A stretch of DNA of 64,000 nucleotides from Hyphomicrobiales bacterium (GTDB taxonomy: Bacteria > Pseudomonadota > Alphaproteobacteria > Rhizobiales > RI-29): contig WGLQ01000006.1 in NCBI GenBank assembly GCA_016125495.1, positions 29,076-93,075 of the forward strand, read 5' to 3'. Positions 18,840 to 27,033 of the stretch are shown here, piece after piece. Below the pieces are notes generated by a model. It searched no databases. It was not told where the DNA came from and saw only the letters and a program-made list of their open reading frames with translations. Each line of letters starts with the position of its first letter. Position 1 is the first letter of the stretch. Made by a program: the position numbers and the translations under genes.

Positions 18840-19439
18840 TCAGGAGCCCGGGCGCACCATGCTGAAGACCTCATCGACCACGGTGTAGTCGTGATAGCCG
18901 AGCCGGGCGATCGGGCGAGCGCGCTCGATCACGACCCTGCCGGCCTCCAACAGACCGTCGTCGATGTGGATGCCGACGACCTTGCCGATCACCATGGCAT
19001 AGGGCATCGCGGACCCTTCGGCGGGGAGTTCCACCGTGCGCTCATAGACACATTCGAGGGCGACGGGGCTCTCGGCGACGCGCGGCGGGCGAACGAGGCG
19101 CGAGGGGGCGGGCGTCAGGCCGGCCAGCTCGAACTCGTCGACCTCGGGCGGCACGCTCGCCGACGAAACGTTCATGGCCTCGCGCAATGCCCACGTCGCG
19201 AGCGAACAGACGAATTCGCCGGTCTCCTCGCAGTTGCGCTGGCTGTCCTTGCGGCCGGCCGAGGCGAACATGACGTAGTGCGGCCGATCGCCGACCGCAT
19301 TGAAGAAGCTGTAGGGTGCGAGATTGCGGGTGCCATCGGTTGCGAGGCTCGAAATCCAGCCGATGGGACGTGGCACCACCAACGCCTTGAAGGGGTCGTG
19401 CGCCAGCCCATGGTCGTTGCGGATCGCGTCGTAGAACAT
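18840..19439 (-). CDS. flavin reductase-like domain protein (DIM6/NTAB type)
   Basis: A 199-aa FMN-binding split-barrel protein. It starts MFYDAIRNDHGLAHDPFKAL, then VPRPIGWISSLATDGTRNLAPYSFFNAVGDRP, the signature of this family, followed by KDSQRNCEETGEFVCSL. AGGGGGC is upstream of the ATG. Members supply reduced flavin or act as flavoprotein oxidoreductases of unknown substrate. It lies 37 bp downstream of the nitroreductase on the same strand, so both flavoenzymes probably form one transcript. Confidence 0.88.
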   Translation of the reverse strand: MFYDAIRNDHGLAHDPFKALVVPRPIGWISSLATDGTRNLAPYSFFNAVGDRPHYVMFASAGRKDSQRNCEETGEFVCSLATWALREAMNVSSASVPPEVDEFELAGLTPAPSRLVRPPRVAESPVALECVYERTVELPAEGSAMPYAMVIGKVVGIHIDDGLLEAGRVVIERARPIARLGYHDYTVVDEVFSMVRPGS

Positions 19440-19476
19440 CCAAAGCCCCCTCGTCGGCTCGCGCTCGCAGCGCCTT

Positions 19477-20073
19477 TCAATCACCCACGGCCACCTGCGG
19501 CGCACGCCAGAGCGTGACCTTTCGCTCGAGATCGGGGCGCGGCCGGTCGATCGGCCGCTCCGATGGGGTGCCGACATAGATGAACCCGGCGACGCGCTCG
19601 TGCGATGCAAGACCAAGCAATATCCCGGCTGCCTCGCTGTAGCTCAACCATTCCGTCACCCACTGCGCGCCGAAGCCGAGCGCGGTCGCCGCGAGCAGGA
19701 TGTTCTGGCAGACCGCGCCCGCCGAAAGGGTCTGCTCCCAGAGCGGGACCGGGGCATCCTGCACCGGTGAGGAAACCACGCAGATGACCGTCGGCGCCCG
19801 CAAGAGGCGGCCAGCGTCCTCTTCCAGCGATTTCGCCTCGCGACCACGCGATTCCTCGAGAGCCGCGATGCCGGCCAGCAACTCGCCGAACTGGCGACGC
19901 GCCTCGCCCTCGAAAACGATGAAGCGCCACGGCTCGAGCTTCTTGTGGTCCGGCACTCGCGCCGCCGCGGTCAGGATGATTTCGAGCGCCTCGTCGCCGG
20001 GTCCCGGCTCGCCCAGCCATTTGGTCGAGACCGAGCGGCGCGTCAGCAAGAGCTCGATGGCGTCTTGGTTCAT
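19477..20073 (-). CDS. nitroreductase-family FMN oxidoreductase
   Basis: A 198-aa protein, close to the compact YdjA-like nitroreductases. It starts MNQDAIELLLTRRSVSTKWL, with the RRS motif contacting FMN phosphate, then AARVPDHKKLEPWRFIVF and AVCQNILLAATALGFGAQWVT. The start is set by GGAG 8 nt upstream; the open frame to 20529 is not coherent protein. It is divergent from the first VWA gene. Substrate unknown; NAD(P)H-dependent reduction of nitro or quinone compounds is typical. Confidence 0.88.
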   Translation of the reverse strand: MNQDAIELLLTRRSVSTKWLGEPGPGDEALEIILTAAARVPDHKKLEPWRFIVFEGEARRQFGELLAGIAALEESRGREAKSLEEDAGRLLRAPTVICVVSSPVQDAPVPLWEQTLSAGAVCQNILLAATALGFGAQWVTEWLSYSEAAGILLGLASHERVAGFIYVGTPSERPIDRPRPDLERKVTLWRAPQVAVGD

Positions 20074-20193
20074 GTCGAACTCCAGGGAAAGCGGGGCTTG
20101 CCGGCTTCGCTTGTGGCGTTTGCGTGGATATATGATGGTGCACCGGAACTCGACCGGAAAGTGTCGAGCCAGCAATGCGGGAGCGGACGAAGG

Positions 20194-22398
20194 ATGCGTG
20201 TTTCGCCGAACCTCGAGCCAGACCGCAGGGCACCCGCCCCTGCCCGCAACTGCCGTCGCGCTCGATCGCCACGGTTCGGCTGGCGCCGGGCGACTGGCCT
20301 GCTGCTCGCATGGGGCTTGGTGGCGGCCTCGTCGGTCGTGTCCGGAACCCCGGCCCAAGCTCAGCGGGACCAGAGCCGACCGGCGACCGTGATCGTTTTC
20401 GATGGCTCCGGCTCGATGTGGGGTGAGTTGGACGGCGTGAACAAAGTCGGGGCCGCGCGGGCCTCGATCATCGAGCGCCTTCCCGCCGCGGCCCGCCGGC
20501 TGGATCTCGGACTGGTTGCCTTTGGTCACCGGCGCAAGTCCGACTGCAGCGATGCCGAATTGCTGCGCCCGATCGCCCCGGGGGGCGCCGACGAACTCGG
20601 CCAGCTGCTGGCAGGCGTCAGCCCGCGCGGCAGAACGCCACTCGCGACAGCGCTCGATGTGGCCGGGCAGGCGCTCGAAGACCGAGGGGCGATCGGCGAG
20701 GAAACGGCCACAGCCGGTGGCGATGGCGACGACGCCCAGGGGCCACGCAGCGAGCTGATCCTGCTGGTTGTCGATGGCTTCGAGAATTGCAAGCGCGACC
20801 CCTGCGAAACGGCCAGCGAGCTGCTCGAGCAGCGCGCGGGGCTGCGCATAGAAGCGCTAGCGCTCAACCCCAAGGACGCCGAACTCGAAGGCCTCGCCTG
20901 TTTCGGACGTGGCGAGCGCAGCCGGCTGACGGTGGTGCGCTCGCGCGGCGATCTCGAGGAAGGGCTCGACCGGGTCCTGAAGTCACCGCAAGACGAGGTT
21001 CGCCCGGTCGCCGTTCCCGTCACACCGCCAGCACGGCCAACGGGTCCGCCCCGTCTCGTGCTGTCGGCCGTGCTTGCCCCCGACAACATGCCGATCGACG
21101 AGCCGGTGCAATGGCGTGTCGTGGCGCTCGACCAGGAAACCCGTGAGCGGATGGTGGAAGCGAGACGGCTCGGCCGGCAGGCGAACCAAGCCGCGCCGGC
21201 CGGCTCGCGGCGGAACGGAGCCGATCAGGGCCCCGACAGCGACGTGCTCTTCGCCGGCACGGCCATCAACCCGGTGCTCGATGCGCCCCCCGGGCGCTAC
21301 CGTGTCGAGATCGGTCATGGCCTTGCGACCGCCGGCATCGAGGTGGAGGTCGCGGAACTCGGCGATACGCGTATCGAGGCGGCGATCGAGGCGGCAAAAC
21401 TGGCGCTGGTTGCACACGCCAACCCGGGCAGCCCGCTGCTCGACGGTGTCTTCTTTACCCTCCACGGCGCGCCGGACAGCGAGACGAGCGAAATTTTCAC
21501 CATGAGCCGCGAGGTTCAACCGCAATACGTCCTGCCACCGGGCTCCTATCAGGTGAGTGCCCAATACGGCCTCTCACGCACCGAGACCACGGTCAGTCTG
21601 TCGCCGGGCGACGATCGGCACGTCGAACTCTACCTCTATGTCGGGGCGCTCGCCGTCAGTGCGGACGACGGCAATGGCGGAACCCTTGGAAATGTCCTCT
21701 TCATCGTCGAGGAAGACGATCCGGGCGCGGCGAGCGGACGGCGCGAAGTGGCACGATCGGCGGCGCCGAGCCCGGTCTTCACCCTTCCCGCCAATGTCTA
21801 TCACGTGACGGCGACGCGCGGCCTCGCGCAGGTGCGCCGGACCTTCACCGTCCAGCCGGGCCAAGTGACGCGGCGGCGCCTCGAACTGGCCGCGGCGACC
21901 ATCGACGCTGCCGCCCGCCTCGGAAGTGAAGGCGCTCCCCTCGTCACGGGCGTGACATATCGGGTCTACCGCGAGGGTGAGGCCACCGATGGCGAAACGT
22001 TCACGCCCGTGCTGACCACGGCGCGACCGAAGGCGACCCTCGAGCTCACACCCGGACGCTACCGGATCGTCGGAACACTGACGCCGGGCAATGCGCTGGC
22101 GACGACGAGCGTCCGGCTCGGCCCGGGTGACCATGCCGACATCACGCTCGTCTATGAAGCCGGCGAGGTAGCCCTTGCGCTCAGCGACCCCAACGGCCTC
22201 AAGATCGTCCGGGACGTCTACTGGCGCGTCGTCGATGCGCAGGGCCGTCCCGTCTGGCAATCGGGTAGCCTCGAGCCACGGGCGTTCCTGGCGCCCGGCC
22301 GGTACACTGTCACGGCCGAGCACCGTGACCGGGCGGTGACCGCGGACATCACGGTGGCCGCCGGCGAAGCCAAGGAGATCGCCCTGACTTGGCGATGA
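20194..22398 (+). CDS. exported von Willebrand factor A protein with repeated beta-sandwich domains
   Basis: About 734 aa. A basic N-terminus plus hydrophobic stretch (TGLLLAWGLVAASSVVSGTPAQA, about residues 31-53) is a signal peptide or anchor. The VWA domain follows with an intact MIDAS start, VIVFDGSGSM (about residue 66), and later GRTPLATALDVAGQAL and LILLVVDGFENC. After residue 270 there are several tandem beta-sandwich units recognisable by a recurring PGxYxV pattern: APPGRYRVEIG, PPGSYQVSAQYG, PANVYHVTATRG, TPGRYRIVG and APGRYTVTAEH. It is probably an envelope metal-dependent binding protein. A related gene follows on the same strand. Confidence 0.8.
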   Translation: MRVSPNLEPDRRAPAPARNCRRARSPRFGWRRATGLLLAWGLVAASSVVSGTPAQAQRDQSRPATVIVFDGSGSMWGELDGVNKVGAARASIIERLPAAARRLDLGLVAFGHRRKSDCSDAELLRPIAPGGADELGQLLAGVSPRGRTPLATALDVAGQALEDRGAIGEETATAGGDGDDAQGPRSELILLVVDGFENCKRDPCETASELLEQRAGLRIEALALNPKDAELEGLACFGRGERSRLTVVRSRGDLEEGLDRVLKSPQDEVRPVAVPVTPPARPTGPPRLVLSAVLAPDNMPIDEPVQWRVVALDQETRERMVEARRLGRQANQAAPAGSRRNGADQGPDSDVLFAGTAINPVLDAPPGRYRVEIGHGLATAGIEVEVAELGDTRIEAAIEAAKLALVAHANPGSPLLDGVFFTLHGAPDSETSEIFTMSREVQPQYVLPPGSYQVSAQYGLSRTETTVSLSPGDDRHVELYLYVGALAVSADDGNGGTLGNVLFIVEEDDPGAASGRREVARSAAPSPVFTLPANVYHVTATRGLAQVRRTFTVQPGQVTRRRLELAAATIDAAARLGSEGAPLVTGVTYRVYREGEATDGETFTPVLTTARPKATLELTPGRYRIVGTLTPGNALATTSVRLGPGDHADITLVYEAGEVALALSDPNGLKIVRDVYWRVVDAQGRPVWQSGSLEPRAFLAPGRYTVTAEHRDRAVTADITVAAGEAKEIALTWR

Positions 22399-22645
22399 TC
22401 GCAACCGGACGGTCGGGCCTTACGGCAGCAAGTCCCGCAAACACGGGCAATGCACGCGAAGGAGGAATCTGGCAGGCTCTTGCGGACGTGATTTCGCCAT
22501 CCCGGACTGGCATGCCGAGCCGGCACTGGCTGGCGAATCGCGACCCGAACCATCTCGGCTGCCAGCCATGGCGGAGGCGGTCGGGGGCGGGGCGGCACGA
22601 GGCTGCAGTCGCAGCGCAGTCGAGGCGGCCGACGAACGCCAGCCA

Positions 22646-24316
22646 ATGGAACAACTTCAACCCGGCCGAAACTCCGTGACAGCGCACCCCTCAGACCAAT
22701 CAGAGCATCGCGCCGGAGCCACCGGGACGGCACAACTGCGTCCATCGGCGAAGCTCGGCGCCGCCATCCTGGTTGGCCTGATCGCAGCCGTGGTCGCGCT
22801 CGGCACTGTCGCCGGCCCGCTCGCCGCGCAGGTTGCGACCGAGAGGGCCCGCGCGATCCTCGTCATCGAGTCCAGCGAGAGCATGGCGAACGATCTTTCG
22901 GGCGTGCGCGCCTTCGTTGCCATGGGCAACGCGCTGGCGGCGAATTTCGTGACGTTCGACGGCTCCATCGACATGGGGCTCGACGTGATGGGGCAGGACG
23001 CCTGCACCGAACCGCGCACGATGCGCCCGGTCGGGCCGCTCGAGGCGCTTGCATTCGCCAAGCCCGTCAGTGCGCTGCGGCCGGCGGGGCAGGCGGCGCT
23101 GACGCCGGCGCTGCTGGCGGCTGCAAGGCGGCTCGGGGGGGAAGCCGCCGGATCACGCAGTCTCATCGTGATCGGGACGGGGGCCGATTCGTGCTCGCCG
23201 ACGCCCTGCGCCGTGTCCGATGAACTGGCGCGGGACCATCCTGGCCTCGAGGTTCATACGATCGCATTTCCGAGCGGAGGCGCGGACAATACCGCCCTCG
23301 CCTGCATTGCTCGGGCGACAGGTGGCCTCTATCGGGCAGCTGGCACGCAGAGCGAACTCGCCGCCGCGCTCAATGCGGTTTTCACGCGCGCGCTGGCGCG
23401 CCGAGACGACGAAAGCGCGGCCAGTGCCGCATGGGGCACGGCCGTCGTTGCGCCGCCCAAGAGCGCGGCGGCCAACTGGGACGTGCGCACCAATCAGACC
23501 GCAACCGAGCCGGTTCCGCAGGCCCCCGCCACGCCAGCGGCAGCGCCGGCCCGCACCCTGCAATTGCGCGCGATCCTCAACGAAGGCGGGCCGCAGATTC
23601 CTTCCGGCCTCGTCTGGCGGGTGTTTTCGGCTGGCAGCAATGCCAGTGCGCTCAATCTGGTGGCGACGGCCAAGGAAGCGACCCCACGGTTCGCTCTTCC
23701 GCCGGGCGACTACCTGGTGAATGCTTCCTATGGGCGGGCACACGTGACCAAGCCACTGAAGGTCGCGCTCGCGGACGGCAGCCCACTGGAACTCGAACTC
23801 GTACTCAATGCCGGTGGCTTGCGGGTCAACGCGGTCGCCACCGACGGAAAGCCGATCCGCGAACGGCGCATGACGTTCGATGTCTACCTCGACGAGCGCA
23901 ACCAGTCGGGTGAACGGCCGCTGTTGCTCTCCGACGTCGCCGGTGGGCTGATCGTCAGGCTCAACTCCGGACTCTATCACGTGGTCAGCAGGCTCGGGGA
24001 TGCCAACGCCACCGTCGCCGCCGACGTTTCGGTCGAGGCCGGTAAGCTGACGGAGGTCACGTTCTCACACAACGGCGGACGGATCACATTCAAGCTGGTG
24101 CAGACTCCGGGAGGCGAAGCGCTCGCCGATACCCGGTGGCGGATCGTCGATGCGGCCGGTGAACTCGTCAAGGAAACGGCCGGGGCACTACCCACGCACA
24201 TCCTTGCGCCCGGGAGCTATACCGTGACCGCGATCCGTGGCGAGCAGAGTTATCAGCGCACCTTCACGGTCGCTGCCGATGCCGTCGGCGAGGTCGAGGT
24301 CGTCGCCAGCCAGTGA
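22646..24316 (+). CDS. second exported VWA-like protein with degenerate MIDAS
   Basis: About 556 aa, clearly related to the upstream VWA protein. A hydrophobic segment (LGAAILVGLIAAVVALGTVAGPLAAQ) precedes a VWA-like domain whose first metal-site motif reads VIESSESM instead of DxSxS; later parts (ALTPALLAAARRL, SLIVIGTGADSC) follow the usual order. The C-terminal half has three beta-sandwich units with the same PGxYxV pattern (PPGDYLVNASYG, SGLYHVVSRLG, APGSYTVTAIRG). The start is uncertain: the frame is open from 22568, and I prefer the ATG at 22646. The gap after the first gene is 247 bp. Loss of the leading Asp suggests altered or lost metal binding. Confidence 0.75.
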   Translation: MEQLQPGRNSVTAHPSDQSEHRAGATGTAQLRPSAKLGAAILVGLIAAVVALGTVAGPLAAQVATERARAILVIESSESMANDLSGVRAFVAMGNALAANFVTFDGSIDMGLDVMGQDACTEPRTMRPVGPLEALAFAKPVSALRPAGQAALTPALLAAARRLGGEAAGSRSLIVIGTGADSCSPTPCAVSDELARDHPGLEVHTIAFPSGGADNTALACIARATGGLYRAAGTQSELAAALNAVFTRALARRDDESAASAAWGTAVVAPPKSAAANWDVRTNQTATEPVPQAPATPAAAPARTLQLRAILNEGGPQIPSGLVWRVFSAGSNASALNLVATAKEATPRFALPPGDYLVNASYGRAHVTKPLKVALADGSPLELELVLNAGGLRVNAVATDGKPIRERRMTFDVYLDERNQSGERPLLLSDVAGGLIVRLNSGLYHVVSRLGDANATVAADVSVEAGKLTEVTFSHNGGRITFKLVQTPGGEALADTRWRIVDAAGELVKETAGALPTHILAPGSYTVTAIRGEQSYQRTFTVAADAVGEVEVVASQ

Positions 24317-24372
24317 GCGCCGCAAGCCGGGCAGGAAACACGGCCACGCGCATCACGGCGCCGATCCGGAAC

Positions 24373-25119
24373 CTAGAAATCGTCCAACACCCAGTCCGTC
24401 GGGCATTGTACGCGGCGCATGCGCGCATCGGCGATCCGCTCGGCGTCGGGTCGGCCGGCACCGGAAAACAGGCGGCGGGCGAGTTGCCAATGCTCGCATG
24501 CGCTGGTCAGATCACCATCGCGCTCGGCGAGATCGCCGAGATTGAGGCGGGCGAGGGCCTCGAGTTCGGGGTCACGGAGAGCGTGGCACACGACGAGGGC
24601 GCGCTGGAGGGCGTCTCGGGCCGGTACCAGTTGGCCACCCGCCAGATATTCCTCACCCTGCTCGATGAGGAGACGCGCGAGGGTCGGTGAGTCGCCGAGG
24701 CGCTCGGCCCGCTCGAGAGCGGTTTCGGCGTGCTGGGCCTTCGTGCGAGCAGGCAGGGGCTGCTCGTCGGGCTCCCCCGGCGATGGAACCTCGTCGGGCT
24801 TGCCTGGCGCCTCATCCCCGTCGCCCGGAATCTGGATCTCGTCGATCTGGCGCTCGCGCCGTGGCCCGGGCCTCGCGGCGACCGGTCTTGCGACCGCCGG
24901 CGCGCCATTGCCGACCTCGAAGCCCACGCCTCCGCCGTTCGCGACGGCGCCGTTACCGTCCAACGGCTCGCCGGGCACGACCGTCCCGTCCGGCTGCGAC
25001 GCGGTGCGATCCGGCGTTTTCTCGTCCTCGGCTCGCGGCTCACGCACCCGGCGCGTGCGGCCCGCTGTCAGAACGACGACGAGCAGCACGACGACCAATG
25101 CGACGATGAGGATGGACAT
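24373..25119 (-). CDS. membrane-anchored protein with TPR-like C-terminal repeats
   Basis: A 248-aa protein not recognised by name. It starts MSILIVALVVVLLVVVLTAG, a single membrane anchor, with AAGGTG 6 nt upstream. A long acidic, Pro/Gly-rich linker (about residues 22-135) leads to a helical region containing TPR-like repeats: LARLLIEQGEEYLAGGQLVPARDALQRAL and LARLNLGDLAERDGDLTSACEHWQLARRLF. This suggests a periplasmic or cytoplasmic scaffold tethered to the membrane. It converges on the VWA pair, 56 bp away. Confidence 0.7.
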   Translation of the reverse strand: MSILIVALVVVLLVVVLTAGRTRRVREPRAEDEKTPDRTASQPDGTVVPGEPLDGNGAVANGGGVGFEVGNGAPAVARPVAARPGPRRERQIDEIQIPGDGDEAPGKPDEVPSPGEPDEQPLPARTKAQHAETALERAERLGDSPTLARLLIEQGEEYLAGGQLVPARDALQRALVVCHALRDPELEALARLNLGDLAERDGDLTSACEHWQLARRLFSGAGRPDAERIADARMRRVQCPTDWVLDDF

Positions 25120-25243
25120 CGGGGGCACCTTGCGGTTCGCGAGCTTGCATTTGAGACCGGGGGGACGCGCGAAGCAAGGTGGCGGGGCGGGCGCCGGCAG
25201 GTCGCGCCGCCCCGGACATTGGATGATACAGACCAGCGACGAT

Positions 25244-25278
25244 GAGGCCCCGTCGCGCCTCGGGGGCGACGGGGCCTC
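25244..25278 (-). terminator. strong hairpin downstream of the CARDB-like gene
   Basis: A perfect 13-bp stem (25244-25256 with 25266-25278; arms GAGGCCCCGTCGC and GCGACGGGGCCTC) and a 9-nt loop. It lies 50 bp after the minus-strand stop at 25329. There is no T-run, so termination is plausible but not certain. Confidence 0.5.
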
Positions 25279-25292
25279 GTCGATCATGCCTT

Positions 25293-25324
25293 GCGATCAG
25301 GTCTGGCGATCAGGTCTGGCGATC
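25293..25324. repeat. 13-bp tandem repeat
   Basis: GCGATCAGGTCTG occurs twice back to back (25293-25305 and 25306-25318), followed by a partial third copy, GCGATC. It sits between the hairpin and the stop codon of the CARDB-like gene, in its 3' untranslated region. Confidence 0.8.
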
Positions 25325-25328
25325 GCTG

Positions 25329-25802
25329 TCACGTGCAGCGCGTGCGCACGCGCACCGTCAGCGCGTTGTTCAACTCGTTGGCCTCCTCGATCCGGTTGCG
25401 CGGATCGGCGATGACGCGCAGGCGCCGCGAGCCATCGTAGTCGACCTTGCTGCGCAGGGTCCCGATGTTGACCCGGATCGAGATGGATTCGCCCGGATCG
25501 AGCGCCTTGATGCGAACCTCGGCATCCTTGAAGCCGGCGTCCGCGAGGTCCTGGACGCGCAGGATCGGCGAAATCCAGAGGGCCTTGGAACGGGTATGGC
25601 CACGGTTCTTGATGACGACGTCACCCACGATGGCGGGCGAGAGGGCGTTGCAGCGATCGGTCGAATAGAGTTCGACCGACTGGATCACGAGATCGGGCCG
25701 CAGGTCGTGGCGGGGCCTGGCCTCGGCCGTGGCGACAGTGGCGAGGGCGCCACCAGCGGCAACGAATGCGGCGAGTGCAAGGGTGGTGATGGGCTTCGAC
25801 AT
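25329..25802 (-). CDS. secreted CARDB-like protein
   Basis: A 157-aa exported protein. The signal peptide MSKPITTLALAAFVAAGGALATVATAEA is clear. The mature part is a single beta-sandwich resembling the CARDB (cell adhesion related, found in bacteria) fold: PDLVIQSVELY, VVIKNRGHTRSKAL, LDPGESISIRVNIGTL and the typical terminal DPRNRIEEANELNNALTVRV. The two cysteines flanking the domain (near residues 52 and 156) could form a disulfide. Function is unknown; it lies close to the other envelope genes (VWA pair, TPR protein). Monocistronic. Confidence 0.8.
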   Translation of the reverse strand: MSKPITTLALAAFVAAGGALATVATAEARPRHDLRPDLVIQSVELYSTDRCNALSPAIVGDVVIKNRGHTRSKALWISPILRVQDLADAGFKDAEVRIKALDPGESISIRVNIGTLRSKVDYDGSRRLRVIADPRNRIEEANELNNALTVRVRTRCT

Positions 25803-26061
25803 GTGCTGACCTCCTGTTGGATCGAGACGGGGAGGGGGGCCTTGCGGCTCGGCGCGCCACCTCGTCTCAACGTGAAGTCAGTTCTGCCGCCTGCGGGCTG
25901 AATGGTGGTTGAACGAACCTGGGCGGCAATGCGGCGGGCGGTCACGGGTGAGTGAGGCGGCGCAAGCGAAAGGTGCCCAGGAAACGGAGGGCAGGGCCGG
26001 CAATCGCGTTGTGCGAACGGCGACTCGCCGCCAGTCTGGGGGCTGATCGGTGGAGGCTGCC

Positions 26062-27009
26062 ATGCTCGAAACGATTCCGCGCTCAAGCTTCAGGACGGTG
26101 CTCGCCGATCCGCCGTGGCAGTTCCAGAACCGAACCGGAAAGATAGCGCCCGAGCACCGTCGCTTGTCGCGCTACGGCACGATGAGTCTCGACGAAGTGC
26201 TGGCGATGCCGGTCGCCGACATAGCCGATACCCCGGCACATCTCTACCTCTGGGTTCCCAACGCCCTCCTGCCCGAGGGGTTGCGCGTCATGGCCGCGTG
26301 GGGCTTCGACTACAAGAGCAACATCGTCTGGCACAAGATCAGGAAGGACGGCGGTCCGGATGGGCGCGGTGTCGGCTTCTACTTTCGCAACACGACCGAA
26401 CTGGTGCTGTTCGGCGTGCGCGGCAAGAACGCTCGCACTCGCCAAGCCGGACGACGGCAAGTCAACATCATCAAGACCCAGAAGCGGGAGCACTCTCGCA
26501 AGCCCGACGAACTCTACGACCTGATCGAGGCGTGCAGCCAAGGGCCATTCCTGGAGCTGTTTGCTCGCGGCCCGCGGGCGGGCTGGACCGTCTGGGGCGA
26601 TCAGGCCGAGGACTATGCGCCGAGTTGGGCGACCTATGCGAACCACTCGGCCGCCGGTTCGGACCTCGGCGAGCGCACCGGATCGAATGTCGTCATCCCG
26701 AGCGCAGCACAGGGCGGGCGGGTGGTGCGCTCGCTGGAGGAATCCGAGATCATACGAAAGCGCACCGTCGCCAATTGCCTGGAGCCGGAGGAATTCATCG
26801 GCACGGCTCTCCGACAGGCCCCCGGAAACGCGGTCACGGCCATCGATGCCCTGGCGGCCTATCGAACGACATGCTCGGCCAGGGGGCTCAATCCGGTTCC
26901 GCAACTCGCGTTCTGGAGGTCGCTCAGCGCCAAGGCGCCCCTGCTCGGTGCCGTCAAGGTGACGCGTGACGGCCGGGTGACGTACGTCGGGGTGGGACTC
27001 GCTGCCTAG
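26062..27009 (+). CDS. MT-A70-family DNA/RNA adenine methyltransferase
   Basis: A 315-aa protein. The catalytic DPPW motif is at residues 16-19 (VLADPPWQF). Further MT-A70 features are HLYLWVPNALLPEGLRVMAAWGFDYK, IVWHKIRKDG, GFYFRNTTELVLFGVRG, HSRKPDELYDLIEACS and LELFARGPRAGWTVWG. These S-adenosylmethionine-dependent enzymes make N6-methyladenine. The last 110 residues after the catalytic domain form an extra region (EESEIIRKRTVANCLEPEEF onward) of unknown role. The ATG at 26062 is preferred over the GTG at 26050 because GGAGG lies 5 nt before it. No restriction enzyme or phage gene is adjacent, so it is a solitary methyltransferase, possibly of past phage origin. Confidence 0.88.
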   Translation: MLETIPRSSFRTVLADPPWQFQNRTGKIAPEHRRLSRYGTMSLDEVLAMPVADIADTPAHLYLWVPNALLPEGLRVMAAWGFDYKSNIVWHKIRKDGGPDGRGVGFYFRNTTELVLFGVRGKNARTRQAGRRQVNIIKTQKREHSRKPDELYDLIEACSQGPFLELFARGPRAGWTVWGDQAEDYAPSWATYANHSAAGSDLGERTGSNVVIPSAAQGGRVVRSLEESEIIRKRTVANCLEPEEFIGTALRQAPGNAVTAIDALAAYRTTCSARGLNPVPQLAFWRSLSAKAPLLGAVKVTRDGRVTYVGVGLAA

Positions 27010-27033
27010 TTGGCACGCTTGGCGAGGGTGGTG

